Positions 51,329 through 60,051 of a DNA stretch of 64,000 bases are shown in pieces (the first letter of the stretch is position 1; every line of letters starts with the position of its first letter). A program made the translations under genes and the position numbers. A model generated the notes under the pieces. The model ran no database searches, had not been told where the DNA came from, and worked only from the letters and a program-made list of their open reading frames with translations. The DNA is taken from positions 1 through 64,000 of the forward strand of contig JAWKKV010000010.1 in assembly GCA_041393015.1 (NCBI GenBank), in the 5' to 3' direction. The DNA comes from JAGQYH01 sp041393015. GTDB lineage: Bacteria; Bacteroidota; Bacteroidia; Chitinophagales; JADIYW01.

Positions 51329-53128
51329 TTAAACAAATTTTTGTTTCAATTCTGTAGATTCTTGTTGTTGCATTTGATACATTTCCCAATACAAGCCTTT
51401 CTTTTCAAGCAATTCATCATGTGTACCTTGCTCTTTTATTGTTCCTTCATCTAACACTAAGATCTTATCAAAATCCATTAATGCGAAAATTCTATGGGTT
51501 ATAAAGATGACCGTTCTATTCTCAAAAGCCCTTTTGAAGTTGTTCAAAATCTTGTGTTCAGTATTGGCATCAACTGCTGAAAGACAATCATCCAAAATCA
51601 GTAACTCCGGTTGTTTTACTAATGCTCTAGCTATTGATATCCTCTGTTTCTGACCACCAGAAAGTGTGACGCCTCGCTCTCCTACTATAGTTTCATATCC
51701 ATATTTTAAATACTCTATATCTTTATGGATTTCTGCATCTTTCGCTGCTTGTATAATTTCATTTTCACTGGCATGTTCTAATCCAAATCTAATATTCTCA
51801 CCAACCGTGGCGGAAAAAAGAAATACATCTTGCGGAACATAACCGGTAATATTTCTTAATTGATGGACATCTAGATCTTGTAACAACACATCATTCACCT
51901 CAACCTTTCCTTTAGTGGCATCAAAAGATCTTAAGATTAATTCCGCTATAGTTGACTTTCCTGTTCCTGTCTTACCTACAATAGCAAACTGTTCACCTCT
52001 TTTAATTTCAAATGAAATATCTTTTAATGCTTCAATTCCGGTATTGTCATAGGTAAAGCTAACTTCCTTGAATGCTAACTTTTCAATGGCTGGGACCGGC
52101 AATGCCTTAGTATTATATATTTCCGGCTTAGTATTTAGAAATTGATTGATTCTTTTTTGAGAAGCTGCAGCTCTTTGCACCAATGATGCAACCCAACCCA
52201 ATGAAGCCACCGGCCAAGTTAACATGTTAATGTAGAAGACAAACTCTGCTATATTTCCTGCAGTAAAACGACCTTTACTCACTTCAATTCCACCAACATA
52301 AACAGTTAAAATAGTGCTTAAACCAATTAACAGGAGCATTAAAGGCGCAAAAAATGCCTCAATTTTAGCCAATTCTAAAGATTTTTTCTTGTAGTCTAAA
52401 GAAGCATCTTCAAAATGATCGTTGTAGGTTTGTTCTCTCACATAAGATTTGATAACTCTAATACCAGAAAAGACCTCTTGAGCCATCGTGGTTAATCCTG
52501 ACAACTTCCCCTGTATAACTTCACTTTTTTTATTGATTAGACTGCTTACTTTATAAATAGAGTAAGATAAAATAGGCAATGGTAACAGCACAACAAATGA
52601 CAAGTAAGCATTGATCTGAAACATAGTGGAAATTACCAAAACAAATAGCGTGATTAAATTAATAGTATACATCACTGCGGGTCCTAAATACATTCTGACC
52701 TTTGATACATCTTCCGTTAATCTCGACATCAAATCTCCTGTGCTGTTAACTTTATAAAAGTTAGAATGCAGTTGCTGGTAATGATCGTACATTTCATTTT
52801 TAAGATCATATTCTATTAATCGCGACATTACTATAATGGTTTGACGCATAAAAAACATAAAAATGCCTCTGATCAATGCCATCGCAATTAAGGTGACACT
52901 CAAAACCAATAAAATAGAATTTAGAAGAAAAAAGTACTTCTGTTGAATATCAAAACCTCTATATAATTTGAATAAGTTTACGTTTTCAGTAACCACATTT
53001 ACTGCAATTCTCAATATTTGTGGAGGATACAGGCCAAATATATTAGAAACAACCACGAAGATGGTTCCTAGTATAAATCTGTATTTATACTTCCAAAAAT
53101 ACTTATTGAGATACTTGAGGTGTTTCAT
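51329..53128 (-). CDS. ABC transporter, fused permease and ATPase (multidrug/lipid exporter type)
   Basis: The 599-residue half-transporter has six membrane helices (about 1-310) and an ABC ATPase domain. Walker A is GKTGTGKST (residues 385-393), the Q-loop is in YVPQDVFLFSATVGENI, the signature is LSGGQKQRISIAR and Walker B is LLILDDCLSA with the following His switch in FITHRI. It should homodimerise in the inner membrane and export a lipid, drug or peptide. It is divergent from nusB, 150 bases away, an arrangement I recall as usual in Bacteroidota. The gene is 60 bases upstream of the DUF3276 gene. Confidence 0.94.
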   Translation of the reverse strand: MKHLKYLNKYFWKYKYRFILGTIFVVVSNIFGLYPPQILRIAVNVVTENVNLFKLYRGFDIQQKYFFLLNSILLVLSVTLIAMALIRGIFMFFMRQTIIVMSRLIEYDLKNEMYDHYQQLHSNFYKVNSTGDLMSRLTEDVSKVRMYLGPAVMYTINLITLFVLVISTMFQINAYLSFVVLLPLPILSYSIYKVSSLINKKSEVIQGKLSGLTTMAQEVFSGIRVIKSYVREQTYNDHFEDASLDYKKKSLELAKIEAFFAPLMLLLIGLSTILTVYVGGIEVSKGRFTAGNIAEFVFYINMLTWPVASLGWVASLVQRAAASQKRINQFLNTKPEIYNTKALPVPAIEKLAFKEVSFTYDNTGIEALKDISFEIKRGEQFAIVGKTGTGKSTIAELILRSFDATKGKVEVNDVLLQDLDVHQLRNITGYVPQDVFLFSATVGENIRFGLEHASENEIIQAAKDAEIHKDIEYLKYGYETIVGERGVTLSGGQKQRISIARALVKQPELLILDDCLSAVDANTEHKILNNFKRAFENRTVIFITHRIFALMDFDKILVLDEGTIKEQGTHDELLEKKGLYWEMYQMQQQESTELKQKFV

Positions 53129-53263
53129 AAAATAATTAAAACGTGGCGCAAAGGTATGATTTTGTTATAAGACTACTAACCCATTTCATGTGCGATAGTT
53201 CTATTTAATGCCAAATAAATATTAATAGATTTAAAAAAGTTACTATTAGCCAAATCAACTTAC

Positions 53264-53271
53264 TATTTTTG
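53264..53271 (+). promoter_or_regulatory. Bacteroidota-type -7 box immediately before nusB
   Basis: TATTTTTG matches TAnnTTTG and ends 7 bases before the nusB ATG. If transcription starts about 5-8 bases downstream, as is usual for this box, the mRNA would be leaderless or nearly so. Confidence 0.5.
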
Positions 53272-53278
53272 CGCCCTC

Positions 53279-54232
53279 ATGATAAAGAGAAGAAGCGTTC
53301 GAATAAAGGTATTTCAAGCTATATATGGTTTTGAACACAGTAACGGATTACCTCTTAATGATTTTAGCAAGCAGTTAAAGGCTAGCGTATCTTCCATTAG
53401 TGCTATCTATTTATATAATCTATTGCTCATAAAATCCATTGGTGATTCTGTTGAAAATGAAAATGAAATGATTAATTCAAAGCATATAAAATCTGCTGAA
53501 GACAAATCATTCAACACCAAACTTTTAAGTAACACCTTCATTGCTTTCCTAAATAATGATGAGACTTTTAATGATGCAGTAAGCAAGTATAACTTGATTG
53601 ATAAAATCGATGACATTTTAATTCAAAACTTATACAATCAATTTAAACAAACAGATGAATACAAAGCGTATTTGGCCTCTGATGAAAATTTCAATGTAAA
53701 AGAAGATCTGGCAATAATCAAATTTTTATACCAAGATATATTTTTACAAAGTGATGATTTTCATTCACATATGCAAGATATCTGGAGTAATTGGATAGAT
53801 GATGCTCAATTGCTTTCAATGAGTGTTACCAGCACCATTGAGAAGAGTAAAAATAGATTGATTTTAGTGACATCCAAAGAAAGTTATGCCGATAAACTAA
53901 AAGAATTGATTGCATTCGGAGATGATCTTTTTACCCAAGTGGCAAGTAATAAGGTGAACCAAATGGAAATGATTTCATCCAAATTGAAAAATTGGGATGT
54001 AGAACGATTGGCTTCAACTGATATTTATATTCTTAGATTGGCTTTAGCGGAACTAATGTATTTCCCTTCTATTCCAACCAAAGTTACGATAAACGAATAC
54101 ATTGATATTGCTAAGGAATACAGCACGCCTAAGAGTAAGGAATTCGTCAATGGAATTTTAGATAACCTTTCAAAAGAGTTAGCCGAAAAAGGCCTAATTA
54201 TAAAAGAAGGTAGAGGACTGAAAGAATCCTAG
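53279..54232 (+). CDS. nusB: transcription antitermination factor NusB, long Bacteroidota form
   Basis: The 317-residue protein starts MIKRRSVRIKVFQAIYGFE and ends with the NusB core (about residues 235-305): DVERLASTDIYILRLALAELMYFPSIPTKVTINEYIDIAKEYSTPKSKEFVNGILDNL, quoted as separate family motifs. The N-terminal arginine-rich segment and the last helices form the RNA- and S10-binding fold; the ~130-residue insert between them is typical of Bacteroidota. It acts with NusE (S10) at boxA in rRNA transcription. A promoter-like box lies very close upstream. Usual downstream partners (DUF1573, yajC, coaE) are not found here. Confidence 0.94.
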   Translation: MIKRRSVRIKVFQAIYGFEHSNGLPLNDFSKQLKASVSSISAIYLYNLLLIKSIGDSVENENEMINSKHIKSAEDKSFNTKLLSNTFIAFLNNDETFNDAVSKYNLIDKIDDILIQNLYNQFKQTDEYKAYLASDENFNVKEDLAIIKFLYQDIFLQSDDFHSHMQDIWSNWIDDAQLLSMSVTSTIEKSKNRLILVTSKESYADKLKELIAFGDDLFTQVASNKVNQMEMISSKLKNWDVERLASTDIYILRLALAELMYFPSIPTKVTINEYIDIAKEYSTPKSKEFVNGILDNLSKELAEKGLIIKEGRGLKES

Positions 54233-54258
54233 GAAGAGCTGCCTGCCGCAAGCAAGGT

Positions 54259-54347
54259 TCAAGACACAAACACAAACACAAACACAAACTCAAATTCAAA
54301 TTCAAATTCAAATTCAAATTCAAGACTCAAGACTCAAGACTCAATTG
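54259..54347. repeat. composite hexamer/heptamer tandem repeat
   Basis: The segment contains (ACACAA) about 4 times, then (ATTCAA) about 5-6 times, then (GACTCAA) three times. The units are clearly related: each is a variant of A-C-TCAA. It fills most of the space between nusB and the convergent lipoprotein gene. It is not a CRISPR: units are 6-7 bases with no spacers. Confidence 0.9.
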
Positions 54348-54370
54348 AAATTTTGCTGATGTAAAATATC

Positions 54371-55993
54371 TTAGTCTTCTAAATAGACTTTCTTTAAATC
54401 CAATAGATTCATTGCATTGTTGGGAAGTCCTTTCACCTTTTTATTCACGAATCGTACGGCTTCATCATAATATAAAGGCACTACAGGAGCTTCTTCAATT
54501 ATAATTCTTTCCATTTCTTGATACATGGGAATGTATTCCGCCGGATCTTCTGTTTGCACTGCTTTTTCATACAATGCATCATATTGATCGTTCTTGAAAA
54601 TAGTGTAATTAGGCGGCAATCCATTTTTACCGTAAAACAAGGCTAGGTAATTCTCGCCATCCGGAAAATCACCAATCCAAGAACCTCTAAAGAAATCAAG
54701 ATCATTTTTGCGCATGAGTTCTCTTTGCAAAGCAGCTTCCATCATTTCAACTTCCACCGTCAAGCCAATATCTTCCAATGCCTTTGAAATAAAAGTACAC
54801 ATATCAATGTAACCACTGCTAGTGTGCAGAGTAATATCACCTATTCCTTCTCCATTTTCAAAACCGGCTTCTTTTAATAATTCTTTAGCTCGTTTTACAT
54901 CATATTGATAGCCTTTCACTTTTGCCGGGTCATGAGATGGTAAACCGGCAGGAATCATTCCGGCATGGGCTGGAATACCAATGCCATTTCGCAAATATTG
55001 GATCATCTTTTCACGATCAAATCCCATATTGATAGCTTGCCGCACCTTTTTATTACCTATAGCTTTATTGTTTTGCTTTCCTAGCGAGAAACCTAGGTAT
55101 TCCGTATTTAAATAGGGAAATGTAAACATATCTATGGTTGGTAGAAACTCTTCTAACAAGCTTCCGTTTTGGGAAATAATCATATTCTTATATGCTGGAT
55201 CAATGCCAGACATGAAATCCAAATTACCCTGTCTAAACTGCTCAAATTCAGAAGCACGATCATTTATAAAAGAAATTTTTACACCATCTAAGTAAGGTAA
55301 TTGATTACCCTTTTCATCTTTCATGAAGTAATCCTTGTTCTTTTCCAAGAACATCGCCTTTTGCTCATCCCAAAGTTTAAAAGAAAATGGCCCTGAGCCA
55401 ACAGGATTGGTTCTGAAGTCTTTCCCATAATGTTCCACTACTTCTTTAGGTACTACAGAGAAATAAGGCAAAGTCAATACACTTAAAAAAGGACGATATG
55501 GAATAGCCAAATTGATAATAAGCGTAGAATCATTCAAAGCAACAAACGGATTTTCTTCCGTCACCTTTCCTCTTACTAGCCACGCTCCTGTTGAGGCAAC
55601 ATTCTCATCTAACAATCTATTAAAACTGTATACAAAATCAGCGGCAGTCACATTTCTCCCCATTCCTCCATCAAAAAGTTGATGATCATGAAACTTAATG
55701 CCGCTTCTCAAATTGAATTGATATTGCATGCCGTCTTCTGAGAGCTTCCACGATTTAGCAATGCAAGGCACTACTTCTAATTGTTCATTGACTTCAACTA
55801 AACCATCAAATATTTGATGGGTTGCCCACATAGTGGCTTGATCTCTAGAAAACGCAGGGTCCAAAGAAGAGATTCCAGTAAATTGGTTGTATTTAAAAAC
55901 CATCGTTTTTTCTCCTGAAACCGATCTTTCTTTACAACTATTAAAAGCAATTATTACCAAACAAACGGCAAAAACTAATCTTATTGTTTTCAT
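54371..55993 (-). CDS. peptide/nickel-type ABC transporter substrate-binding lipoprotein
   Basis: The 540-residue protein is a family 5 extracellular solute-binding protein (OppA/DppA-like). It has a lipoprotein signal with lipobox FNSC (Cys20), then YNQFTGISSLDPAFSRDQATMWATHQIFDGLVEVN and GIKFHDHQLFDGG, GRNVTAADFVYSFNRLLD, and the late VRQAINMGFDREKM. It would bind peptides or similar solutes outside the inner membrane. No permease or ATPase gene is adjacent, so it may pair with a transporter elsewhere or serve another role. Its ATG overlaps the GNAT gene stop by four bases. Confidence 0.9.
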   Translation of the reverse strand: MKTIRLVFAVCLVIIAFNSCKERSVSGEKTMVFKYNQFTGISSLDPAFSRDQATMWATHQIFDGLVEVNEQLEVVPCIAKSWKLSEDGMQYQFNLRSGIKFHDHQLFDGGMGRNVTAADFVYSFNRLLDENVASTGAWLVRGKVTEENPFVALNDSTLIINLAIPYRPFLSVLTLPYFSVVPKEVVEHYGKDFRTNPVGSGPFSFKLWDEQKAMFLEKNKDYFMKDEKGNQLPYLDGVKISFINDRASEFEQFRQGNLDFMSGIDPAYKNMIISQNGSLLEEFLPTIDMFTFPYLNTEYLGFSLGKQNNKAIGNKKVRQAINMGFDREKMIQYLRNGIGIPAHAGMIPAGLPSHDPAKVKGYQYDVKRAKELLKEAGFENGEGIGDITLHTSSGYIDMCTFISKALEDIGLTVEVEMMEAALQRELMRKNDLDFFRGSWIGDFPDGENYLALFYGKNGLPPNYTIFKNDQYDALYEKAVQTEDPAEYIPMYQEMERIIIEEAPVVPLYYDEAVRFVNKKVKGLPNNAMNLLDLKKVYLED

Positions 55994-56484
55994 TCTTTTA
56001 TTCTAAGTCCATAATACAAATGACTGCATTCCATACCATCAAAATCAGCCACATTTGGTAAAACACCCCACTTTTCAAAACCAAACTTTTCCAATAGTTT
56101 AATGCTGGCGGTATTTCTATCCAGCAAAATTGCAAATAGTGTTTTGAAATTAAGCGTTTTTGCCTTTTTAATTATAAACGTTAGTAATTGACTCCCAAAA
56201 CCTTGCTGTTGAAAATCCTGATGGATATAATAACTTACTTCTGCATTATATCGCAAAGCATTTCTACCCTTTCTATAAGCACTTAAAGAAATCCACCCAA
56301 TCACTTTACCATCTATTTCTAAAACATAAATAGGAAAATTGTCCAATGGATGAGATTCAAACCACTGTAGTCTATCTAATTCACTTATTGGCTCTGTATC
56401 AGCGGTTTGAAAGCTAGCTTTAACAGCTTGATTGTAAATTTCATTAACTGCAGCAAGATCTTTTAAAGCTATTTCTCTAATCAT
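55990..56484 (-). CDS. GNAT acetyltransferase, phosphinothricin/MnaT-like
   Basis: The 164-residue protein has a GNAT fold: the acetyl-CoA loop is QQQGFGSQLLTFII after EVSYYIHQDF, and FATLLDRNTASIKLLEKFGFEKWG (seen as AILLDRNTASIKLLEKFGF) marks motif B. The start MIREIALKDLAAVNEIYNQAV and the segment YVLEIDGKVIGWISLSAYR are characteristic of the Pat/Bar/YncA branch, which acetylates amino acid-like compounds such as methionine sulfone or phosphinothricin. The substrate is unknown. It is translationally coupled to the peptide-binding lipoprotein gene (4-base overlap) and 6 bases behind the FMN reductase gene. Confidence 0.9.
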   Translation of the reverse strand: MIREIALKDLAAVNEIYNQAVKASFQTADTEPISELDRLQWFESHPLDNFPIYVLEIDGKVIGWISLSAYRKGRNALRYNAEVSYYIHQDFQQQGFGSQLLTFIIKKAKTLNFKTLFAILLDRNTASIKLLEKFGFEKWGVLPNVADFDGMECSHLYYGLRIKE

Positions 56485-56490
56485 TATTTA

Positions 56491-57018
56491 TTAAAACGCT
56501 TGTAAGAGATCTATTTGTTGATGGATTAAACTAACCATTTCAGGAACAATAACTTCACCTGCATCATTAACTACCGATCCAATTCCAGACATTGGAATTT
56601 TTAAATGCAATACATTGATTCGTAAGTGATTTAATATATTGGTGAAATGCTCCATTCCTCTTAAGTTACCGGCTCTTCCGGCAGAAACTCCTACTAAGCA
56701 AGCTTTTTTATTGTGCCAACAACCGGCAATGTCACTTGCATCAATAAATGCCTTTAGGACACCTGGGAAGCTGCCATTATATTCAGGATAAACAAATATA
56801 AATTTTGATGTTGGTTTTAAAACTTTTTCTTGGATATCAATCATTGCTTGACTTCTATCACTATTGTACATTGCATTATTCAATAAATCTTGAGGCATAT
56901 CTTCTAAAGTAAAATAGTTATGCTCAATTCCTTTTAATTCTAGTTGTTTACTATAAAATTTCGCCACTTTTGAGCTAAAACTCCCTGGTCGATTCGTTCC
57001 ACAAAAAATTGTTATCAT
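56491..57018 (-). CDS. NADPH-dependent FMN reductase
   Basis: The 175-residue flavodoxin-like protein starts MITIFCGTNRPGSFSSKVAKFY, where GTNRPGS is the FMN phosphate loop. VYPEYNGSFPGVLKAFIDA is the second family motif and the following KKACLVGVSAGRAGNLRGMEHF the third. It reduces FMN, quinones or azo compounds with NADPH in the cytoplasm. It is the first gene of a three-gene minus-strand unit with the GNAT and peptide-binding genes, with a 6-base gap. Confidence 0.92.
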   Translation of the reverse strand: MITIFCGTNRPGSFSSKVAKFYSKQLELKGIEHNYFTLEDMPQDLLNNAMYNSDRSQAMIDIQEKVLKPTSKFIFVYPEYNGSFPGVLKAFIDASDIAGCWHNKKACLVGVSAGRAGNLRGMEHFTNILNHLRINVLHLKIPMSGIGSVVNDAGEVIVPEMVSLIHQQIDLLQAF

Positions 57019-57128
57019 TGATTTTTAATTTTAATTCAAAGATATAAACATAAAGTAGTGTCTAAAGTTTTAATAATTTAAAGTGCACAAAAGTTATTTA
57101 CAATTCACAACTCTTATACTTAATCATC

Positions 57129-57398
57129 ATGAATAAGGTAGAATTTTATAAAAGGAACACCAATGAGAAAATTGTTTGGGAGGGAGATTTGGATGATGAT
57201 TGTATAGCTAATTGGGCTGGCTTAATACTTCGTGCAGAATGGATGAATGAAAATAATTGGTGGTGGTGGTGCGTTTATGATGCCCTAAACGGTAAAATTC
57301 AAATAGACAGTTCTAATAATTATAAAAACTATTATAAGAATGGGGAATCAGCAAGAAAAAAAGCGGAACAAATAGCAAAAGAATACCTTAAAGTGTAA
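57129..57398 (+). CDS. 89-residue protein of unknown function, Trp-rich
   Basis: The product is polar, without signal peptide, and has an unusual tract NNWWWWCVYD in its centre. Its start NKVEFYKRNTNEKIVWEGDLDDDC reads like a beta hairpin and the C-terminus like a helix (SARKKAEQIAKEYLKV). No family is recognised. It lies alone, divergent from the FMN reductase gene. The regular secondary structure and good ATG support a real gene. A short imperfect hairpin (57396-57414) overlaps its stop. Confidence 0.6.
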   Translation: MNKVEFYKRNTNEKIVWEGDLDDDCIANWAGLILRAEWMNENNWWWWCVYDALNGKIQIDSSNNYKNYYKNGESARKKAEQIAKEYLKV

Positions 57399-57414
57399 AG
57401 CAATTGATGCTTTA
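57396..57414 (+). terminator. weak hairpin after the Trp-rich small gene
   Basis: TAAAGCA pairs with TGCTTTA around ATTGA; the left arm contains the stop codon of the preceding gene. There is no following T run, so it is only a weak terminator candidate. Confidence 0.35.
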
Positions 57415-57590
57415 AGAAAAATATAATTTATCATTTGCTTTCCTAAACTTTAGTCACTCTAGACACTCGAAGTACTTTAGGCACTTATCAATATCCTTAT
57501 CCACAGCAATGTTTGTAAATACCTGTCACATTTTCACCATTTTCATTGTTTGGATTCTATCTTTGGAGCCATCAACTATTACAATTACCT

Positions 57591-58277
57591 ATGATTTTAA
57601 CGTATTACGGACATTCCTGTTTTTTATTGGAAACAAAAGGTTGTAAAATACTTTTTGATCCCTTTATTACTCCAAATGCTTTAGCAGAGAATATTGATGT
57701 AGATAGTATTGAAGCTGACTATATATTAATTACTCATGGTCATGCAGATCACGTAGCAGATGCTGTAAAAATTGCTAAACGAACGGGTGCAATGGTTATC
57801 TCCAATTTTGAAGTAGTTACTTGGCTTCAAAACCAAGGAGTTAAAAATTGCCATCCAATGAATCATGGCGGTTCCAAAGAATTTGAATTTGGTAGATTAA
57901 AATATGTGAATGCGGTACATTCGAGTTCATTGCCTGATGGCTCTTACGGTGGTAATCCGGGAGGTTTTGTCATCATTGGAGAAATCACTTTATACCATGC
58001 AGGAGATACAGCTTTAAGTTACGATATGAAACTTTTAGGCGATTTTTTCAGTATTGATGTAGCACTTTTACCGATTGGAGACAATTTCACAATGGGTGTC
58101 GAAGACGCTATCATTGCTTCCGATTTCATACAGTGTAACAATATAATTGGAATGCATTACGATACATTTGAAGCAATTAAAATAAATAAAGAGGCAGCAA
58201 CATTCTTATTTGACAATGCGATGAAAGCATTGACGTTATTAGAGGTTGGAGAGGCATTAGAATTAGTGACAGATTAA
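57591..58277 (+). CDS. UPF0173-type metal-dependent hydrolase (MBL fold)
   Basis: The ATG at 57591 (MILTYYGHSCFLLETKG) is the family start; the 15-codon upstream extension is left out. The 228-residue protein has the MBL motif LITHGHADHVADAVKIAKRTG, and later metal ligands in NHGGSKEFEFG, YHAGDTAL and MHYDTFEAI. UPF0173 proteins are small metallo-hydrolases of unknown substrate; some are close to UlaG lactonases. Its stop lies 15 bases from parA, so it may be in the same transcript. Confidence 0.92.
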   Translation: MILTYYGHSCFLLETKGCKILFDPFITPNALAENIDVDSIEADYILITHGHADHVADAVKIAKRTGAMVISNFEVVTWLQNQGVKNCHPMNHGGSKEFEFGRLKYVNAVHSSSLPDGSYGGNPGGFVIIGEITLYHAGDTALSYDMKLLGDFFSIDVALLPIGDNFTMGVEDAIIASDFIQCNNIIGMHYDTFEAIKINKEAATFLFDNAMKALTLLEVGEALELVTD

Positions 58278-58292
58278 TTTAAGAAAAGGAAT

Positions 58293-59111
58293 ATGGCGAA
58301 AATTATAAGTATTGCAAATCAAAAAGGCGGTGTAGGAAAAACCACTACGGCTGTAAATTTAGCTGCCAGTTTAGCAGTGCTAGAGTACAAAGTACTAATT
58401 GTTGATGCAGATCCACAAGCGAATGCTACCAGTGGATGTGGCTTTGATCCTAAAAGTATAAAGACAAGTTTATATGAGTGTTTAGTAGATGGAGCGAAGG
58501 CAAAAGATATCATTATTGAAACAGACACGCCGAACCTTCATATTTTACCTTCACACCTTGATCTTGTAGGTGCTGAAATTGAATTGATCAATCATCCTAA
58601 TAGAGAAAAGATCATGAAATGGGTGTTGGAGGAATTGAGAGCCGATTATGATTTCATATTAATTGACTGCTCCCCTTCATTGGGCTTAATCACCGTAAAT
58701 GCTTTGTCAGGTTCTGACAGCGTGCTAGTACCAGTTCAATGCGAATATTTCGCTTTAGAAGGTTTAGGTAAGCTATTAAATACCATTAAGATTGTTCAAA
58801 ACAGACTTAACAAGGAATTAGAAATTGAAGGCATTTTGTTGACGATGTACGACAAAAGGCTCAACCTTTCTAATCAAGTAGTACATGAAGTAAGAAGAAG
58901 ATTTTCAGAAAGTGTATTTAATACCATCATCCATAGAAATACAACGTTAGGAGAATCTCAGAGCTTTAGAACACCAATTATATTGCACGATGCGAGCAGC
59001 ACTGGTGCAGTTAACTATTTAAATTTGGCTAGAGAAATTCTTCAATTGAATGGCTTAACACAAATTGACGAAAACGATAAAATTTTAGATCTATCTAATG
59101 AGCAAGCGTAA
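58293..59111 (+). CDS. parA: ParA chromosome-partitioning ATPase
   Basis: The 272-residue protein has the deviant Walker A KGGVGKTT (residues 10-17), Walker A' DADPQANAT and Walker B FILIDCSPSLG. It cycles on the nucleoid with ATP and moves ParB-parS complexes to separate chromosome origins. Its stop overlaps the parB start by 14 bases, so the two are translationally coupled. It has a standard length for chromosomal Soj-type ParA, without an N-terminal repressor domain as seen in plasmid versions. The flanking dapB and lepB genes suggest a chromosomal locus. Confidence 0.97.
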   Translation: MAKIISIANQKGGVGKTTTAVNLAASLAVLEYKVLIVDADPQANATSGCGFDPKSIKTSLYECLVDGAKAKDIIIETDTPNLHILPSHLDLVGAEIELINHPNREKIMKWVLEELRADYDFILIDCSPSLGLITVNALSGSDSVLVPVQCEYFALEGLGKLLNTIKIVQNRLNKELEIEGILLTMYDKRLNLSNQVVHEVRRRFSESVFNTIIHRNTTLGESQSFRTPIILHDASSTGAVNYLNLAREILQLNGLTQIDENDKILDLSNEQA

Positions 59112-59994
59112 GGATGCACTGGGAAAAGGAATAAGAGCTCTTCTGCAAAACATTGATGAGGATACGGAAACTGCGAGAATTAATAATAATGAAGCAGATT
59201 CTATTATTAATACCGTAGCAAAGATCAATTTAGATCAAATTGAAGTCAATCCATTTCAACCGAGAGTTGATTTTAATAGTGATGCATTAGCAGAGTTATC
59301 TGAATCAATTACTGTACATGGCGTTATTCAACCGGTTACCGTTAGAAAAATTGGTCCTGGAAAGTATCAGTTGATTGCTGGAGAAAGACGTTTGAGAGCT
59401 TCTAAAATGGCAGGTTTCACCGATATTCCAGCCTATGTTAGAAGTGTAAATGATCAAGAAGCATTAGAGATTGCCTTAATTGAAAACATTCAAAGGGAAG
59501 ATCTTAATGCCATGGAAATTGCTATAAACTATCAAAGGTTAATTGACGAATGCTCTTTAACGCATGAGAATTTAGGAGGCCGATTAGGAAAGAACAGAAC
59601 AACAGTTACCAATTACCTTCGACTTTTAAAACTTCCGCCTAAAGTACAAGATGGTTTAAAAGACGGATCAGTATCCATGGGACATGCCAGGGCCTTGATT
59701 GCAATACCTGAAGTAGAAAAGCAATTGTATGCTTATAACGAGATAGTTTCCAAGGGTTTATCTGTTAGAAAAACAGAAGAACTAGTAAGGCTATTAACCA
59801 AAGGAACAACTCAAAGTAAGGCCAAGAAAAGTACTGCAATGCCAGCAGCACTTAAACAGATAGAGCATAAATTAATGGATCACTTTGAAACAAAAGTGAG
59901 GATTAAAAAAGGTCAGGGTGACAAAGGTGAAATCGTAATCCCCTACTATTCTGATAGTGATCTAGAACGCATTTTGGAGTTACTAGAAAAATAG
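59098..59994 (+). CDS. parB: ParB chromosome-partitioning DNA-binding protein
   Basis: The 298-residue protein starts with MSKRKDALGKGIRALLQNID, which includes the ParA-interacting peptide. The CTPase box is seen as GAGERRLRA-like sequence (IAGERRLRASKMAG) and ENIQREDLNAMEIAINYQRL. A helix-turn-helix (LGGRLGKNRTTVTNYLRLL) should bind parS, and the C-terminal domain (residues about 245-298) dimerises. It overlaps parA by 14 bases. I found no parS-like palindrome (consensus TGTTTCACGTGAAACA) within this window by eye, so the sites must be elsewhere or diverged. Confidence 0.96.
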   Translation: MSKRKDALGKGIRALLQNIDEDTETARINNNEADSIINTVAKINLDQIEVNPFQPRVDFNSDALAELSESITVHGVIQPVTVRKIGPGKYQLIAGERRLRASKMAGFTDIPAYVRSVNDQEALEIALIENIQREDLNAMEIAINYQRLIDECSLTHENLGGRLGKNRTTVTNYLRLLKLPPKVQDGLKDGSVSMGHARALIAIPEVEKQLYAYNEIVSKGLSVRKTEELVRLLTKGTTQSKAKKSTAMPAALKQIEHKLMDHFETKVRIKKGQGDKGEIVIPYYSDSDLERILELLEK

Positions 59995-60051
59995 TAGCTA
60001 CAATTATATCTTTATGCTTCAATCAAAATCGAAAATTCCATTTTAAAATTA

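Noticed and set aside
54259..54347. Possible CRISPR-like repeat array
   Set aside because: Units are only 6-7 bases and directly adjacent, without spacers, and no cas gene is present; it is a simple sequence repeat.
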